From Flaccisagitta enflata (Eukaryota > Chaetognatha > Sagittoidea > Aphragmophora), in NCBI GenBank assembly GCA_965153355.1, contig OZ231127.1:42904001-42968000 (forward strand): 64,000 bases of DNA, given 5' to 3'. The notes beneath the pieces were generated by a model. It did not search any database and was not told the DNA's origin. It saw nothing but the letters and a program-made list of their open reading frames with translations. Shown here in pieces: positions 11,946 to 51,601 of the stretch; positions within the stretch are counted from its first letter, which is position 1; every line of letters begins with the position of its first letter. The position numbers were made by a program, and so were the translations under genes.

Positions 11946-12443
11946 TTTTGGAAATGCGTCTTTTGTTTCTCGTTTCCATTTTTTGTCACATGCATTGCCC
12001 TTTTTAATTTTTCCCGTCCGTAGTCTTACGGAGTTGATTTTTATTCTCTGTCGCTTCTTCGCTGCTGAAAATATGTGCGCGTTTTTTATCATTTTTTCCT
12101 TGTATTTTTATCGTTTTCGCGTCGTTTTATCGTTGTCGCGTCGTTTTTATCGTTTTAGTCGCGTATTGTCTCAACTGTGGGATCATGTATTAATTTTTTC
12201 CCTCTTTCTTGTTCAATTTAGAGCCTTTTTGTGAGAGGTGTGGTGGCAAACTTTCCATTAATTTATTTTACTAAATCAAAATAGACACATTGGCGGCGAT
12301 GTAGAATTACAATGGAAGTTCTCATTTCCCACACGCCTCAACATGCAAATTAGGCAGAAAAAGGACGTGTTCACGCTAAGCTAAATAGACAAGCAATCGC
12401 CAAAAGCGTGAACTGGCGGCAGAAACCATGTCGCAATCTCACA
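11946..12443 (+). repeat. 3' long terminal repeat
   Basis: 498 bp, same length as the 5' copy, with C at 12393 where the 5' LTR has T (7274). It is followed directly by TCCGT and the resumed 30-bp array. Confidence 0.95.
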
Positions 12444-12925
12444 TCCGTCACACAACCCAGTTTTCCCCGAATATCCGTCACACCACCCAGTTTTCTCTGA
12501 ATGTCCGTCACACAACCCAGTTTTCTCCAAATGTCCGTCACACAACACAGTTTTCTCCAAATGTCCGTCACACAACCCAGTTTTCTCCGAATGTCCATCA
12601 CAGAACCCAGTTTTTTCCTAATGTCCGTCACACCACCCAGTTTTCTCCAAATGTCCCTGACACAACCCAGTTTTTTCTGAATGTCCATCATCACATAACC
12701 TGTTTTCTCCAAACAACTGTCGTTGAGAACCCAGTTTTCTGAATGTCCGCCAATAACCCAGTTTTCCGAATGTCCGCCCCACAACCTCCAGCCCAAATGT
12801 CTGCTTCACAACTGGCTTTTGCCAAATGTCGTTACGCTACTAAACTCAGTCTTGATCCAATGTTTATCACACAACCTGCTTTCCAAATGTCCATCAAACA
12901 ACCTAGTTTTTTCCGGTTTTTCACA
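12444..12925. repeat. 30-bp tandem array, right part
   Basis: Begins with the TCCGT duplication and continues the array for roughly ten good units to about 12745. Units then become increasingly diverged, with CAACC and AAATGTC words still recognisable to about 12925. Edge decay of this kind is common at the ends of tandem arrays. Confidence 0.9.
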
Positions 12926-13297
12926 CTATTTGGCGTGTCCCACTGCCACAGGCGGTGGCACCCACAGGCGGCAGTGACTGCCTACAGGTGGTAGTGGGAC
13001 CGCCATGACACTGCAGTGGGGCCGCCCACAGGCGGCAGTGGGATCCGCCACGTGGGCGGGCAGTGAGTGTCGCCCATGGATAGGCGTTAGGCCACAGGCG
13101 CCATTATCTACAAACAGATTTGCCTGGTTATTATTATTAGATTTGTTTTATGAATTATTGCCTTTCTTTATCTCGCCAAATCAAGTTTTCGTGGAACACA
13201 ATATGGCGAACGCCACTAGTTGTTCATTGATTCATCTGTCTGTCTGTCAATATCGCGATCGTTTTAACTTGACTATTTGAACCAAAATAAAAGTAAA
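12926..13297. repeat. GGCGGCAGTG-type minisatellite and flank
   Basis: From about 12940 to 13095 the words CACAGGCGG, GGCAGTG and GGGACCGCC recur irregularly. The rest to 13297 is unassigned. Confidence 0.55.
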
Positions 13298-14070
13298 ATA
13301 GTCGCAAAAGCGTTAGATGGTCAGCGGTACCCGTTGCCCCTATAAGAGTGTATGTGGGTGTGTGGTGCTTAGAGGGGCAGTGGCCCGCAGGGGCCCCAAA
13401 GGACCGATGACTTATGCTGTTTTTATTTGAGACCTGGTGGGAAATAGGCCTGGAGGCTGTAATTGGGGCCTTGAGACTGGGATTTGAGCCTTGAGACTGG
13501 AATTTGAGCTTTGAGGCTGGGATTTGAGGCCCGACACTAGGATTTGGGCCTTAAGACTAGGATTTGAGACTTAAGGCTGGAATTTGAGCCTCAAGGCTGG
13601 GAATTGAGCCAAGAGGCTGGGATATGAGCCTCAAGGCTGGGATTTGAGCCAAGAGGCTGGGATTTGAGCCAAGAGGCTGGGATTTGAGCCAAGAGGCTGG
13701 GATTTGGGCCTGGAGGCTGGCATTTGAGCCTCAAGACTGGGATTTGAGCCCCAGGCTGGGATTTGAGCCCCAGGCTGGGATTTGAGCCTCAAGACTGGGA
13801 TTTGAGCCTCAAGGCTGGGATTTGAGCCTTGAGACTGGGATATGAGCCTCGAGACTGGGATTTGATCCTTGACTGGGATTTGAGCCTTGAAGCTAGGATT
13901 TGGGTCTTGAAGCTAGGATTTGGGCCTCCGGGAGGGGACGTAGGAGGAGTAGGAGAAATTTCCCCTGTGTGAAAGCATAGGAGCAAGTGTGAAAGCGTAG
14001 GAGAAGGAGGAGAAATTTCCCTTGTGTGAAAGCATAGGTCATCGGCCCCTTCAGGGCCGCTGCCCAAAAG
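13298..14070. mobile_element. GGGATTTGAGCC minisatellite foldback element
   Basis: Starts GTCGCAAAAGCGTTAGATGG, the terminal sequence of the 3741 family, and ends with the TCATCGGCCCCTTCAGGGCC block. Between them (about 13440-13930) are some two dozen ~20-bp units such as GGCTGGGATTTGAGCC, nearly all in one orientation, so here the core has expanded as a direct array instead of a palindrome. Confidence 0.75.
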
Positions 14071-14270
14071 GGGATGTCGGGAAGAAAATAAGATATACTT
14101 CGTCGGGGGAAGAGAATCAAAGGACAAAGGGGAAGATCGGAGGAGGAAAAATCAAAAGCCCTGCAAGTACATACACCCCTGCGTATTCCGGGTAACAAGA
14201 CCAGTTCAGTTCAGAGTGAGATGGAAACATTTTCACACCCTCTGTTCACCAGAGCACTGTCGGAACAGTA

Positions 14271-14432
14271 GTTTTTAGTCGCGGACACGCGACTCTACAC
14301 CTTGCCGTGTCGGTCGGTCCGTCCGTCCGTCCGTCACAAATATTTCTAAACTTGCGATCAGTCTTTGATTTACCGCTCCTGCCCAACCGTCCGCGACTGG
14401 ATTGCCGTGTATCCGGCCTTGTTAATTCAGGA
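14271..14432 (+). mobile_element. Hairpin element, TCGCG-GGAC variant
   Basis: TTTTTAGTCGCGGACACGCGAC forms a stem-loop, followed by GGTCGGTCCGTCCGTCCGTC and, at the far end, CCTGCCCAACCGTCCGCGAC and CCGTGTATCCGGCCTTGTT. The far-end CCGCGACT repeats the stem arm and even its loop (GTCC/GGAC). Confidence 0.75.
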
Positions 14433-14816
14433 ATTTGTGATTCTTGTTTTTTTTTGTGTATGCAAATGGAAGATGAATCGAAATCAAAAGAATAGATATC
14501 ATCTGTCGTTTTAAATCGATTTGAATTTCATTCCCTAGTGATAGATTCGACCGAGCATTAGTCTATCCAAATGCACTTTCATAACCGCTTCCATTTGCCT
14601 CTCTAGATGATTAACGCAACAAATCCACTCTTTCGGGCACAAAACTAACGACGATTAGCCCGCTGATGAAACAGAATGGACTAAATGCAAACAAATAAGT
14701 TGGTGATCTGCATAGAGTACCTTCTTGCAGTTCTTCCGCCGATAAGAAACCGGCATCACGACAATTACCTAATCGCTGTTTCTTAAAATCTACAATTTCG
14801 ACGCGGCGACAAAATT
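14433..14816. other. Upstream region / presumptive 5' leader of the transferase gene
   Basis: About 380 bp between a hairpin element and the first coding exon. An in-frame TAA lies at 14784-14786. I see no clear TATA box or upstream exon; promoter and transcription start cannot be placed. Confidence 0.4.
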
Positions 14817-42998
<28,182 letters not shown>

Positions 42999-43026
42999 TA
43001 ACCAACCCACGACGTTATTCATAGGA

Positions 43027-43385
43027 CACGTATATTAGAGGTGGGGGAAATGCACCTTAGTCAACAGATCAAGTTGCACATGAAGGAAATGTCATAATAT
43101 AATAAGATTAGATAGTATGCCAAGTTTCAGGGCCTTTGGAACAGTTTCAGCCTAGCCCTCCACCCCCCTGATTTCTCAAAGAAAATGTATAGGAATGATT
43201 TTGGCCTTAAAAGTTTCCTATCTTTTATAATGGGGCAGGAGGGGGGTGGAGGGCTAGGCTAAAACTGTTCCAAAGACCCTGAAACTTGGCATACTATCTA
43301 TTCTTATCATATTATGACATTTCCTTCATGTGCAACTTGATCTGTTGACTAAAGTGCATTTCCCCCACCTCTAACGTATATTTCC
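43027..43385. mobile_element. ~350-bp foldback element, probably in the 3' UTR
   Basis: TAGAGGTGGGGGAAATGCAC at ~43040 is inverted as GTGCATTTCCCCCACCTCTA at ~43353. The arms, about 140 bp each, match closely (AACAGATCAAGTTGCACATG and complement; CCAAGTTTCAGGG and complement). The loop is ~60 bp near 43180. It starts some 30 bases after the transferase stop codon. I see no convincing AATAAA before it. Confidence 0.85.
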
Positions 43386-43558
43386 CCCATCTCGTAGCCC
43401 CCAAATAGCACCATAAAGTAGGTCGTTTCGTTTTTTTGCTGAAATGGCTGTCGTTATGCAATTAACAGGCGTTTCTATGGTCGTTTCACATATCTATAAA
43501 AAACTAAACTTTTATTTCCATTCTGTCTGTAGTTCTTTTTATGCACCTGTTGATCATA

Positions 43559-44350
43559 TTACCAGTAATGGCGGCTGTCGCCGTGAGGAAAAAAGTCGTA
43601 AGCATTGGTCACTTTTCACCAGGTTTTTGTTTTCAGTCACTGCAAATCTTTTTATTTGTTAGATCAAATCAGGGACAATTGTATGTATGGATAGCACTGA
43701 AAATCGGAGAAAAATATAACAACCAGCTATGCTCACTGACATGCTTTCTTGTATTTGCATGCTCACATCAAAACATTCATTTATCCCATTAAAAAAAAAC
43801 AGAAACAAAAACTGAGCTAGATGAGCTAAATGAGCTAGAATACTCAAAAACACTCTCATAGATGAGCAGCTTTGCTCACTGACATGCTTTCTTGTATTTG
43901 CACGCTCAAACATGTATAAAAACATTTATTCATTTATTGCATTTTAAATCAGAAAAACAAACTGAGCTAAATGAACTAAAATGCTCAAAAACACCCTCAC
44001 AGATGAGCAGTTATGCTCACAAACATTTTTATTGTATTTGCATGCTCAAACAAACTTAAATACACTCCTTTATTGATCTTACTGAAAATCATAAAAAATC
44101 GAGAAAAAAAATTCAATTTGAATTTTTCGTAAATAAATCTTCAAAAATTCATAACGCAAAGAATATTTGCCGTAGAGCATTCTGCTTGGCGCCATATGAA
44201 AGAGAATTATCAAATTTACTTACCCTATCAATTTCGTCCGAGGGTGCAATCGGTCGGTAGAGATGCCCAACTTTCCCATAAGAAAATGAAAACCCTGTTT
44301 CTCTCGAATATGTCAAAAAGTCGAAGACTGACTTCGACTTTTTTCCCGAT
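43559..44350 (-). mobile_element. ~170-bp tandem-repeat element, copy 3
   Basis: AGTAATGGCGGCTGTCGCCG, three ~170-bp units (GAGCTAAATGAGCTA, TTTGCATGCTCA), then TCTGCTTGGCGCCATATG, TATGTCAAAAAGTCGAAG and the hairpin end ACTTCGACTTTTTTCCCG. Confidence 0.8.
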
Positions 44351-45020
44351 AAATCGTTTACATACACCTGCAGGCAGCGATGTATGGCAGCTTGGAGCCT
44401 AGGGACTTCAAAGCCAATTCCAAGCACGACAGCAAATCCAAGCACGACAGCCTTTAAGCTGATTTTATATGATTCCTATGCTTTCTAAGCCAATTCTGGA
44501 CAAAAAGTAACAAATAAAACAGTGATTCTCATCTAGATGGTTATTTCTTTATCAAATAGATCTGTTTTTAATTGATTTATACAATTTAGTGTATTGTGCA
44601 AAAGAAATTATCAAGAAAAACAATATAGCAGGGAGGGGAAAAGCATACTAATCAATTGGTGTTCAAATAAAATCTGTTAGTGGTTTTTGCCTGGGGATGG
44701 TCATCAGAATGACGTTTTGAATAAATCACCGGATGACATATTTGACACCAGACAACTTGGTAAAAACATTTTGATAAAATTGTAAATAAAATCTGAGTGA
44801 ATCAAAATAAACAATATTTTCTATAGTAATTTTGAAGAGCGCCAAGGACAAAATGCTTGCTCTCCTGGTCAGAAATGCCTCTGTATCCTTACTGGAAACT
44901 GTTTTATCAAGACTTAGTTCTTGGATATAGGACATAAAACAAGAGAGGCCTTGCATTTTTGGCTGTGCCGATAACCGCTCCATTCTTTTTTCAAACACCC
45001 AATATCAACACACATCAATC

Positions 45021-45207
45021 AAGCTACGCGACTCTACACCCCGCTTTGTCGGTCCGTCCGTCCATCCGTCCGTCCGTCACACTTTACTTTTTTGGCGTTT
45101 ATGGGGTTTTGGCTTTACCGCTCCTGCCCAAATGCTACACTGACCTCAAATATGGCCCCTGCCCACCCGCACGCGACTAAGGTAGCCGTGTATCCGGCCT
45201 TGTTTGT
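45021..45207 (+). mobile_element. Hairpin element, TCGCG subfamily
   Basis: Partial hairpin (AGCTACGCGACT), CTCTACACCCCGCTTTGTCG, CCGTCC tract, TTTTTGGCGTTTATGGGG, CCTGCCCACCCGCACGCGAC and GTAGCCGTGTATCCGGCCTT. Complete apart from the first stem arm. Confidence 0.85.
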
Positions 45208-45279
45208 TTTGCTAAATCGTTTACTATTTCCCTTCATATCATTTGATTAGATGATTTTTTTATCTGTTGTTTTCATCTG

Positions 45280-45328
45280 TCTGTCTGTCTGTCTGTTTTT
45301 CTGTCCATTTGTCTGTCTCTCTCTTGTT

Positions 45329-45367
<39 letters not shown>
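45280..45367. repeat. TCTG and CT microsatellites
   Basis: TCTG units followed by a CT run of about 38 bp. Confidence 0.9.
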
Positions 45368-45369
<2 letters not shown>

Positions 45370-45490
45370 AATTTTCTTCAAAATTGTTTCACAACACATT
45401 TTCAAGCCCGACAAACTTTCAAGCCCGACAGCAGGGACGTCACGTGATGTCCCTGAAGTCCCTTGCCATACATCGCTGCCTGCAGGATCC

Positions 45491-46138
45491 ACTTTGTGCT
45501 TCTTTTTACTCAAAATTCCAAATTGTTAAAAATAGTATTAAAAATGAGGAATCAATCTGGTTTTTTCAATCAGAATACTATCTAGGACCAAAAAAATAGA
45601 AACCCAAAATTTGGGCGACCCAGCATATCGGGAACCACCCAAACCACCCAAATTACCCAAAATGAGGAGGAGGGGAAAAAAGAGCAAAAAACTGATTTTC
45701 TTCAAACCTGCTGAAATTTTCAGGGTAAATTAGAGGACACCTAGGGCTGTCTAAAACTAATTTTGTTTTGGCCAGAATGTGCTTTTTTGCGGAGTTATAC
45801 TTCGTCAAAAGTACGTAAATAACAAAGAAATAACTACATGAAACCCTTCTAGGAGGTCAATTTTTTGTATTTTTAGGGGTTAGGTACCCCCCTTGTAACC
45901 CTTTTTCTTTTTATGAATTCATTAATTAAGTAGTTAGGAAGCTCCACAAAAAAAATTGGGACGGATACTCGACGATACTTTTTTTTACGGCCATTTTTAA
46001 CGAAATATAGAGCTTCATTTTATATCGCCAATGAAATAAAATTCTCTCTTAGTTGCTTAAATAACTAGATTTGCTTTCATTACAATAACATGAAACCCCT
46101 TGATGAATAGCAACACTACATAAATTTTGTATTAGATA
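45491..46138. other. Unassigned non-coding sequence
   Basis: AT-rich, no repeat family or gene recognised. Confidence 0.4.
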
Positions 46139-47235
46139 TCTTGTTGTGGTGGGGGTAGAGGAGGAGGAGGAGGAGGAGGATGATAATGTATAAGATGTTG
46201 ATTGTTCAAGTAAATCAGGAAAAAGGAGAGCAAAACAAATGTTGGGTTCATAAATAAGAGAAGAAGAGGAAGAAGAAGGAGAAGAAAAGGAAGAAGAAGA
46301 AGAAGAAAAACAAGAAGAAGAAGAAGAATAAAAACAAGAAGAAAAAGAAGAAGAAGAAGAAGAAGAAGAAGAAGAAGAAGCAGCAGCAACGTGCAGTATG
46401 TAAAGCAGAGTAACAAATGCTGTTTTCACTAGAAATAGAAGAGGGGATAAGAGGATGAGGGAAGGAATAGAGGAAAAATGAGAAGAAGAGGGAGGAAGAA
46501 GAAGAAGGAGGAAGAAGTAGAGGGAGGAAGAAGAAGAAGTGTACAAGAACAAAGAAGGGAAAAAAGAGGTAGAAAATGAAAAAAAAAGAAGAAAAACATA
46601 GGGTATAAAAAAGAGGCAATAGTAAGAAAAGAAGAAGAAGAAGAAGAGGAAGGAGAGCAAGAAGAGAGAAATAAGAAGAAGAAGAACAAGAGGGAAGAAA
46701 GAGAAGAAGAGGAAACAAGAAGAGGGAAGAAGAAGAAGAAGAAGAGGGAAGAAGAAGATGAAGAAGAGGGAAGAAGAGGAAGAAGAAGGAGAGGGAAGAA
46801 GAGGAAGAAGAAGAAGAAGAAGAGGGAAGAAGAGGAAGAAGAAAAAGAAGGGGGAAGAAGAGGAAGAGGGAAGAAAAAGAAGGGGGAAGAAGAAGAAGAA
46901 GAAGAAGAGGTAAGAAGAAGAAGAAGAAGAAGAGGTAAAAAGAAGAAGAAGAGGGAAGAAGAAGAAGAAGAAGTAGGGGGAAGAGGAAGAAGAAGAAGTA
47001 GAGGGAAATAGATGAAGAAGTAGGGGGAAGAGGAAGAAGAAGAAGTAGAGGGAAGAAGATGAAGAAGTAGAGGGAAGAAGAAGAAGAAGTAGAGGAAAGG
47101 AGAAGAAGTAGAGGAAAGAAGAAGAAGTAGAGGGAGGAGAAAAGGGAAGAAGAAGGAGAAGAGGGAAGAAGGAGAAGAGGGAAGAAGAAGTTGAGGGAAG
47201 AAGAAGTTGAGGGAGGATGAGAGAAGAAGAAAATT
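46139..47235. repeat. 1.1-kb GAA/GGA homopurine tract
   Basis: Plus strand almost only A and G for most of 46250-47230, mainly GAA and GAG triplets with embedded AGAGGGAAGAAG units. Interrupted near 46390-46440 and 46575-46620. Phe/Ser/Leu frames on the minus strand are repeat translation. Confidence 0.93.
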
Positions 47236-47299
47236 GACTGTGACTAACTGACGGACGGTTTACTACTTAATGTATACTTTAATGGTGCTTGTTCACAAT

Positions 47300-47975
47300 T
47301 TTTTACCAAAGAAATAAGCTTGAATGCTCTAAAAATCAAGATTTTCAATGATTTTAGTTGCCGGGGCATAAAATCGCTCTATAATAGGCCCCTGGGGACT
47401 CCCTGGGGACTCCCTGGGGACCCCTGACCCCCGAAATGTATTTTTTTTCTAGTTGTATGTTTGTCTGGTCCCTGTCCACCATTCTGACCAAAGAAAAAAG
47501 CTTGAATGCTCTAAAAATCATGAATTTCAATGATTTTAGTCGCCGGGCCATGAAATCACCCCGGAATAACCCCCTGGGGACCCCCTGACCCCCCAAATGT
47601 TTTTTTTTTCTAGTTCCATGTTTGTCTGGTCCCTGTGCACCATTCTGACCAAAGAAATAAGCTTGCATGCTCTAAGAATCATGATTTTCAATGATTTTAG
47701 TCGCCGGGCCATGAAATCACCCCAGAATAGCCCCCTGGGGACCCCTGACCCCCCCAAATGTTTTTTTTTTCTAGTTTCATGTTTGTCTGGTCCCTGTCCA
47801 CCATTCTGACCAAAGAAATAAGCTTGAATGCTCTAAGAATCATGATTTTCAATGATTTTAGTCGCCGGGCCATGAAATCACCCCAGAATAGCCCCCTGGG
47901 GACCCCCTGACCCCCCAAATGTATTTTTTTTTTCTAGTTTCATGTCTGTCTGGTCCCTGTCCACCATTCTGAGCA
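47300..47975. repeat. 161-bp satellite, about four units
   Basis: GCTTGAATGCTCTAAAAATC begins units near 47319, 47500, 47661 and 47822. Each also has ATTTTAGTCGCCGGGCCATG, CCCCTGGGGACCCC and TTTGTCTGGTCCCTG. The last three are very similar; the first is ~20 bp longer and more diverged. Confidence 0.9.
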
Positions 47976-48345
47976 ATAATAACCAACTTTTGGGACAGTT
48001 GGAATTGTAAGCAGTCTTTACATTGGAGCGGCACAGAGTGGGACAGATTTAATTCTGAAAAAATGGATTTATCTTATCTTAAGATCGATTCCTGTTTTGG
48101 ATTATGGGTTTAAGAAACACAATGGATATAAACAGATAGAAATTTGAGGGGTTTTCGCATTGAGCGGAATTTCAAGATATCATCTACCTATTCCCTATGT
48201 GTTATTTATAGTTTTTCTGTATCTTTTTCATCAATAAATAAATAGGTGCGTCTTTTTTTTCGCTTAGTACACTTACTTTCTCTCTCTCTTTCTCTTTCTC
48301 TTTCTCTTTCTCTTTCTCTTTCTCTTTCTCTCTCTCTCTCTCTCT
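47976..48345. other. Unassigned sequence ending in TTTCTC repeat
   Basis: Nothing recognised to 48270; then about ten TTTCTC hexamers and a CT run (48278-48345). Confidence 0.6.
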
Positions 48346-48349
48346 CCAG

Positions 48350-48459
48350 CTTCAGAGACAAAATCTGTGGTTTCTCCCGTTCCATTCACTTTGCAACGCA
48401 GAAAAAAGGCCACAATTCTCGTCTCATCCATAAGTCACTTTGATGAAGGGACCAATTGA
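48350..48459 (+). CDS. Possible terminal exon, unknown protein
   Basis: After the pyrimidine tract and acceptor CTCTCCAG, a frame of 36 residues beginning SETKSVVSPVPFTLQ and ending SHFDEGTN with stop TGA at 48457. Composition is protein-like and acceptor phase is 1. I cannot link it to an upstream exon, and it does not fit the phase of transferase exon 9. No family recognised; may be chance. Confidence 0.3.
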
Positions 48460-48764
48460 ACCAGTCAAAAAGTCAACAATCAAGGTGTTCGGAAAACCAA
48501 ATTCGAAAAGAATTAACTAACGCAGCGGACTCTATTGCTACTCGTGATTCCTTGTTTATAACTCGCCCACTGTTCTATTCTGTTGACCGTTAATCGTGCT
48601 ATGAATTACACCTATTCTATTCTTTATGCTGAATTGTAATTTGAATTCATGATCCATTTGACATATTTGCCGTTCATTCATGTGCGACCTCTTCATAAAA
48701 TGATGCCTACAATCTATTTCTAACCAGCCAGCCAACTTTCCAGCCAACAAACCAGCTTTCTAGA
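48460..48764. other. Unassigned non-coding sequence
   Basis: No gene or repeat family recognised. Short CCAGCCAACTTTCCAGCC words occur near 48725. Confidence 0.4.
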
Positions 48765-48946
48765 CCCCAGTCGCATGCGGATGGGCGGGGGCCATATTTG
48801 AGGTCACTTCATCATTTCGGCAGGTGCAGTGAGGCCAAAGACCACAAAACCCCCCCAAAAAAAGTTTAGTGTGACGGACGGACGGACGGACGGACGGACG
48901 GACCGAAAAAGCGGGGTGTAGAGTCGCGTAACACGCGACTAAAACG
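48765..48946 (-). mobile_element. Hairpin element, TCGCG subfamily
   Basis: CAGTCGCATGCGGATGGGCG block, GGCCATATTTGAGGTCAC, six to seven GACG units, GCGGGGTGTAG and the hairpin AGTCGCGTAACACGCGACT followed by AAAA. The AACAAGGCC tail is missing or altered. Confidence 0.8.
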
Positions 48947-49079
48947 GTAGTAGAAGAAGCGATAGGTTCTACCCACCATTCCACCATATGCACCGGTGAT
49001 GGTGGATGGGGCGGCCGCGGAGACTCTGCAGAGAGGTTGGGTGCGGCGGGTGATAGCGGGGTGGTAGAGTCAAAGCCAG

Positions 49080-49612
49080 TACAGTACGATGGGAGCAAAG
49101 ACGACCTAGACTGGAGGATAAATTTTAAGGATCTTAATTTCATTTGACTTATAAAAGATTGAGATTGATATCATTGAATGGTAGTTTTATTGAGTGAATA
49201 TTTTTATTTCTCTCAGACTTGTGACTTGGCTCTATCAGAACTTCATTTTTACCTATTTTATCAAATTAAGCAGAAAATCTTACATGAATCAGGAAAAAAA
49301 ATTAGTTCAATAAAATTGTTTTTACAGGTTTTATGGCTGTTTTAAGCTTCACTCAAATATCTATTTTTATGATTATTCTTTTTAAAAAATTACTGTAAAA
49401 TATTAAAACTTGTAAAGATAGTCCAATTGAGCTATTTTAATCCTTATGAGATCAAGTTGAATTTTGAGAAAAGTAAACATATTCACTCAATTAAGCAACT
49501 TAATAACTATAAATCTCATTTTTTCTTCATAAATAAAAAAAAATTAATAAACCTAAAAACTACCCTCCAGCCTAGGTCGTCTTTGCCCCCAATGTACTGT
49601 TGCAGGTTGGGG
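49080..49612. mobile_element. TIR element, ~530 bp
   Basis: CAGTACGATGGGAGCAAAGA then CGACCTAGACTGGAGG at the left is inverted at the right (CCTCCAGCCTAGGTCGTCTT). The interior is AT-rich and non-coding. Related end sequence occurs near 51256 and 54665. Confidence 0.65.
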
Positions 49613-50157
49613 AGCAAGAAGGGGCAACCCAGTGACTGACAGACGAACCAACAGATCAAGCAATGTAGCACGCGACTAGAAATTAAGCGTGTAAAGAGAT
49701 GCGATGGCACATCTTACACGAGGGTAGGGAAAGTATTTGACTACAACCTCATGGACCAATCGATGTACCGACTGACGGACCAACGGAATAAGCGACCAAA
49801 AATGATATTCGCTACGACTTTTTGTACCTTACCTACTATCCCCATGTGCATGTGTAGAAAGGAGCCAGTCATGTATGAGTCCTTGTTCCGATTCGGGCAG
49901 TATTTCTCAAATCGGCGGTTTGCAAATCCCTCGCGATCGCGCGAACAGGATTACTTTTCTTATCAAAAGAGATTGTCAACAAGCCGTGCCAGCTCAATGA
50001 TAAGTCCGCGCGTCAACGCCTCGAGGCTTAAAAGGACAACTCAATGGAACTGTACAAGTTGTCAAGTAGTCCAGGGGTTATGAGAGAAGGGATGGGGGAG
50101 AGTAGGCAGAGAGAGAAAGAAAACAGAGAAAGAGAAACCCGAAAGAGTGGGAGAAAG
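49613..50157 (+). other. Unassigned, with a 111-codon open frame
   Basis: An open frame at 49751-50083 contains a protein-like Arg/Ser-rich stretch (LFRFGQYFSNRRFANP). I see no convincing splice sites and recognise no family. Remnants of hairpin elements (ACCAACAGATCAAG, GAGATGCGATGGCACATCTT) lie at 49640-49720. Confidence 0.3.
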
Positions 50158-51600
<1,443 letters not shown>

Positions 51601-51601
51601 T

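Larger units (their letters stand above)
6827..12443 (+). mobile_element. Non-autonomous BEL/Pao-like LTR retrotransposon
   Basis: A 5617-bp element bounded by two 498-bp direct LTRs and a 5-bp target-site duplication. Only a Gag-like protein (7731-9749) is encoded; I found no protease, reverse transcriptase, RNase H or integrase in the remaining 2.2 kb. The Gag zinc-knuckle pattern assigns it to the BEL/Pao group. The LTRs differ at one position that I can see (T at 7274, C at 12393), so insertion was recent. It would need enzymes from a related autonomous copy. No primer-binding site starting with TGG lies directly after the 5' LTR, and the sequence before the 3' LTR has only a weak purine tract; both points are odd. 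Confidence 0.9.
44370..45490. other. Inverted repeat pair around 1 kb of AT-rich DNA
   Basis: CTGCAGGCAGCGATGTATGG near 44370 is inverted near 45465 (CCATACATCGCTGCCTGCAG). AGCACGACAGC words at 44420 and AAGCCCGACA words at 45405 extend the match. The interior holds a hairpin element (45021-45207). Possibly a foldback transposon. Confidence 0.55.

Noticed and set aside
46049-46718. Long Phe/Leu/Ser frames on the minus strand
   Set aside because: GAA/GAG homopurine tract read from the complementary strand.
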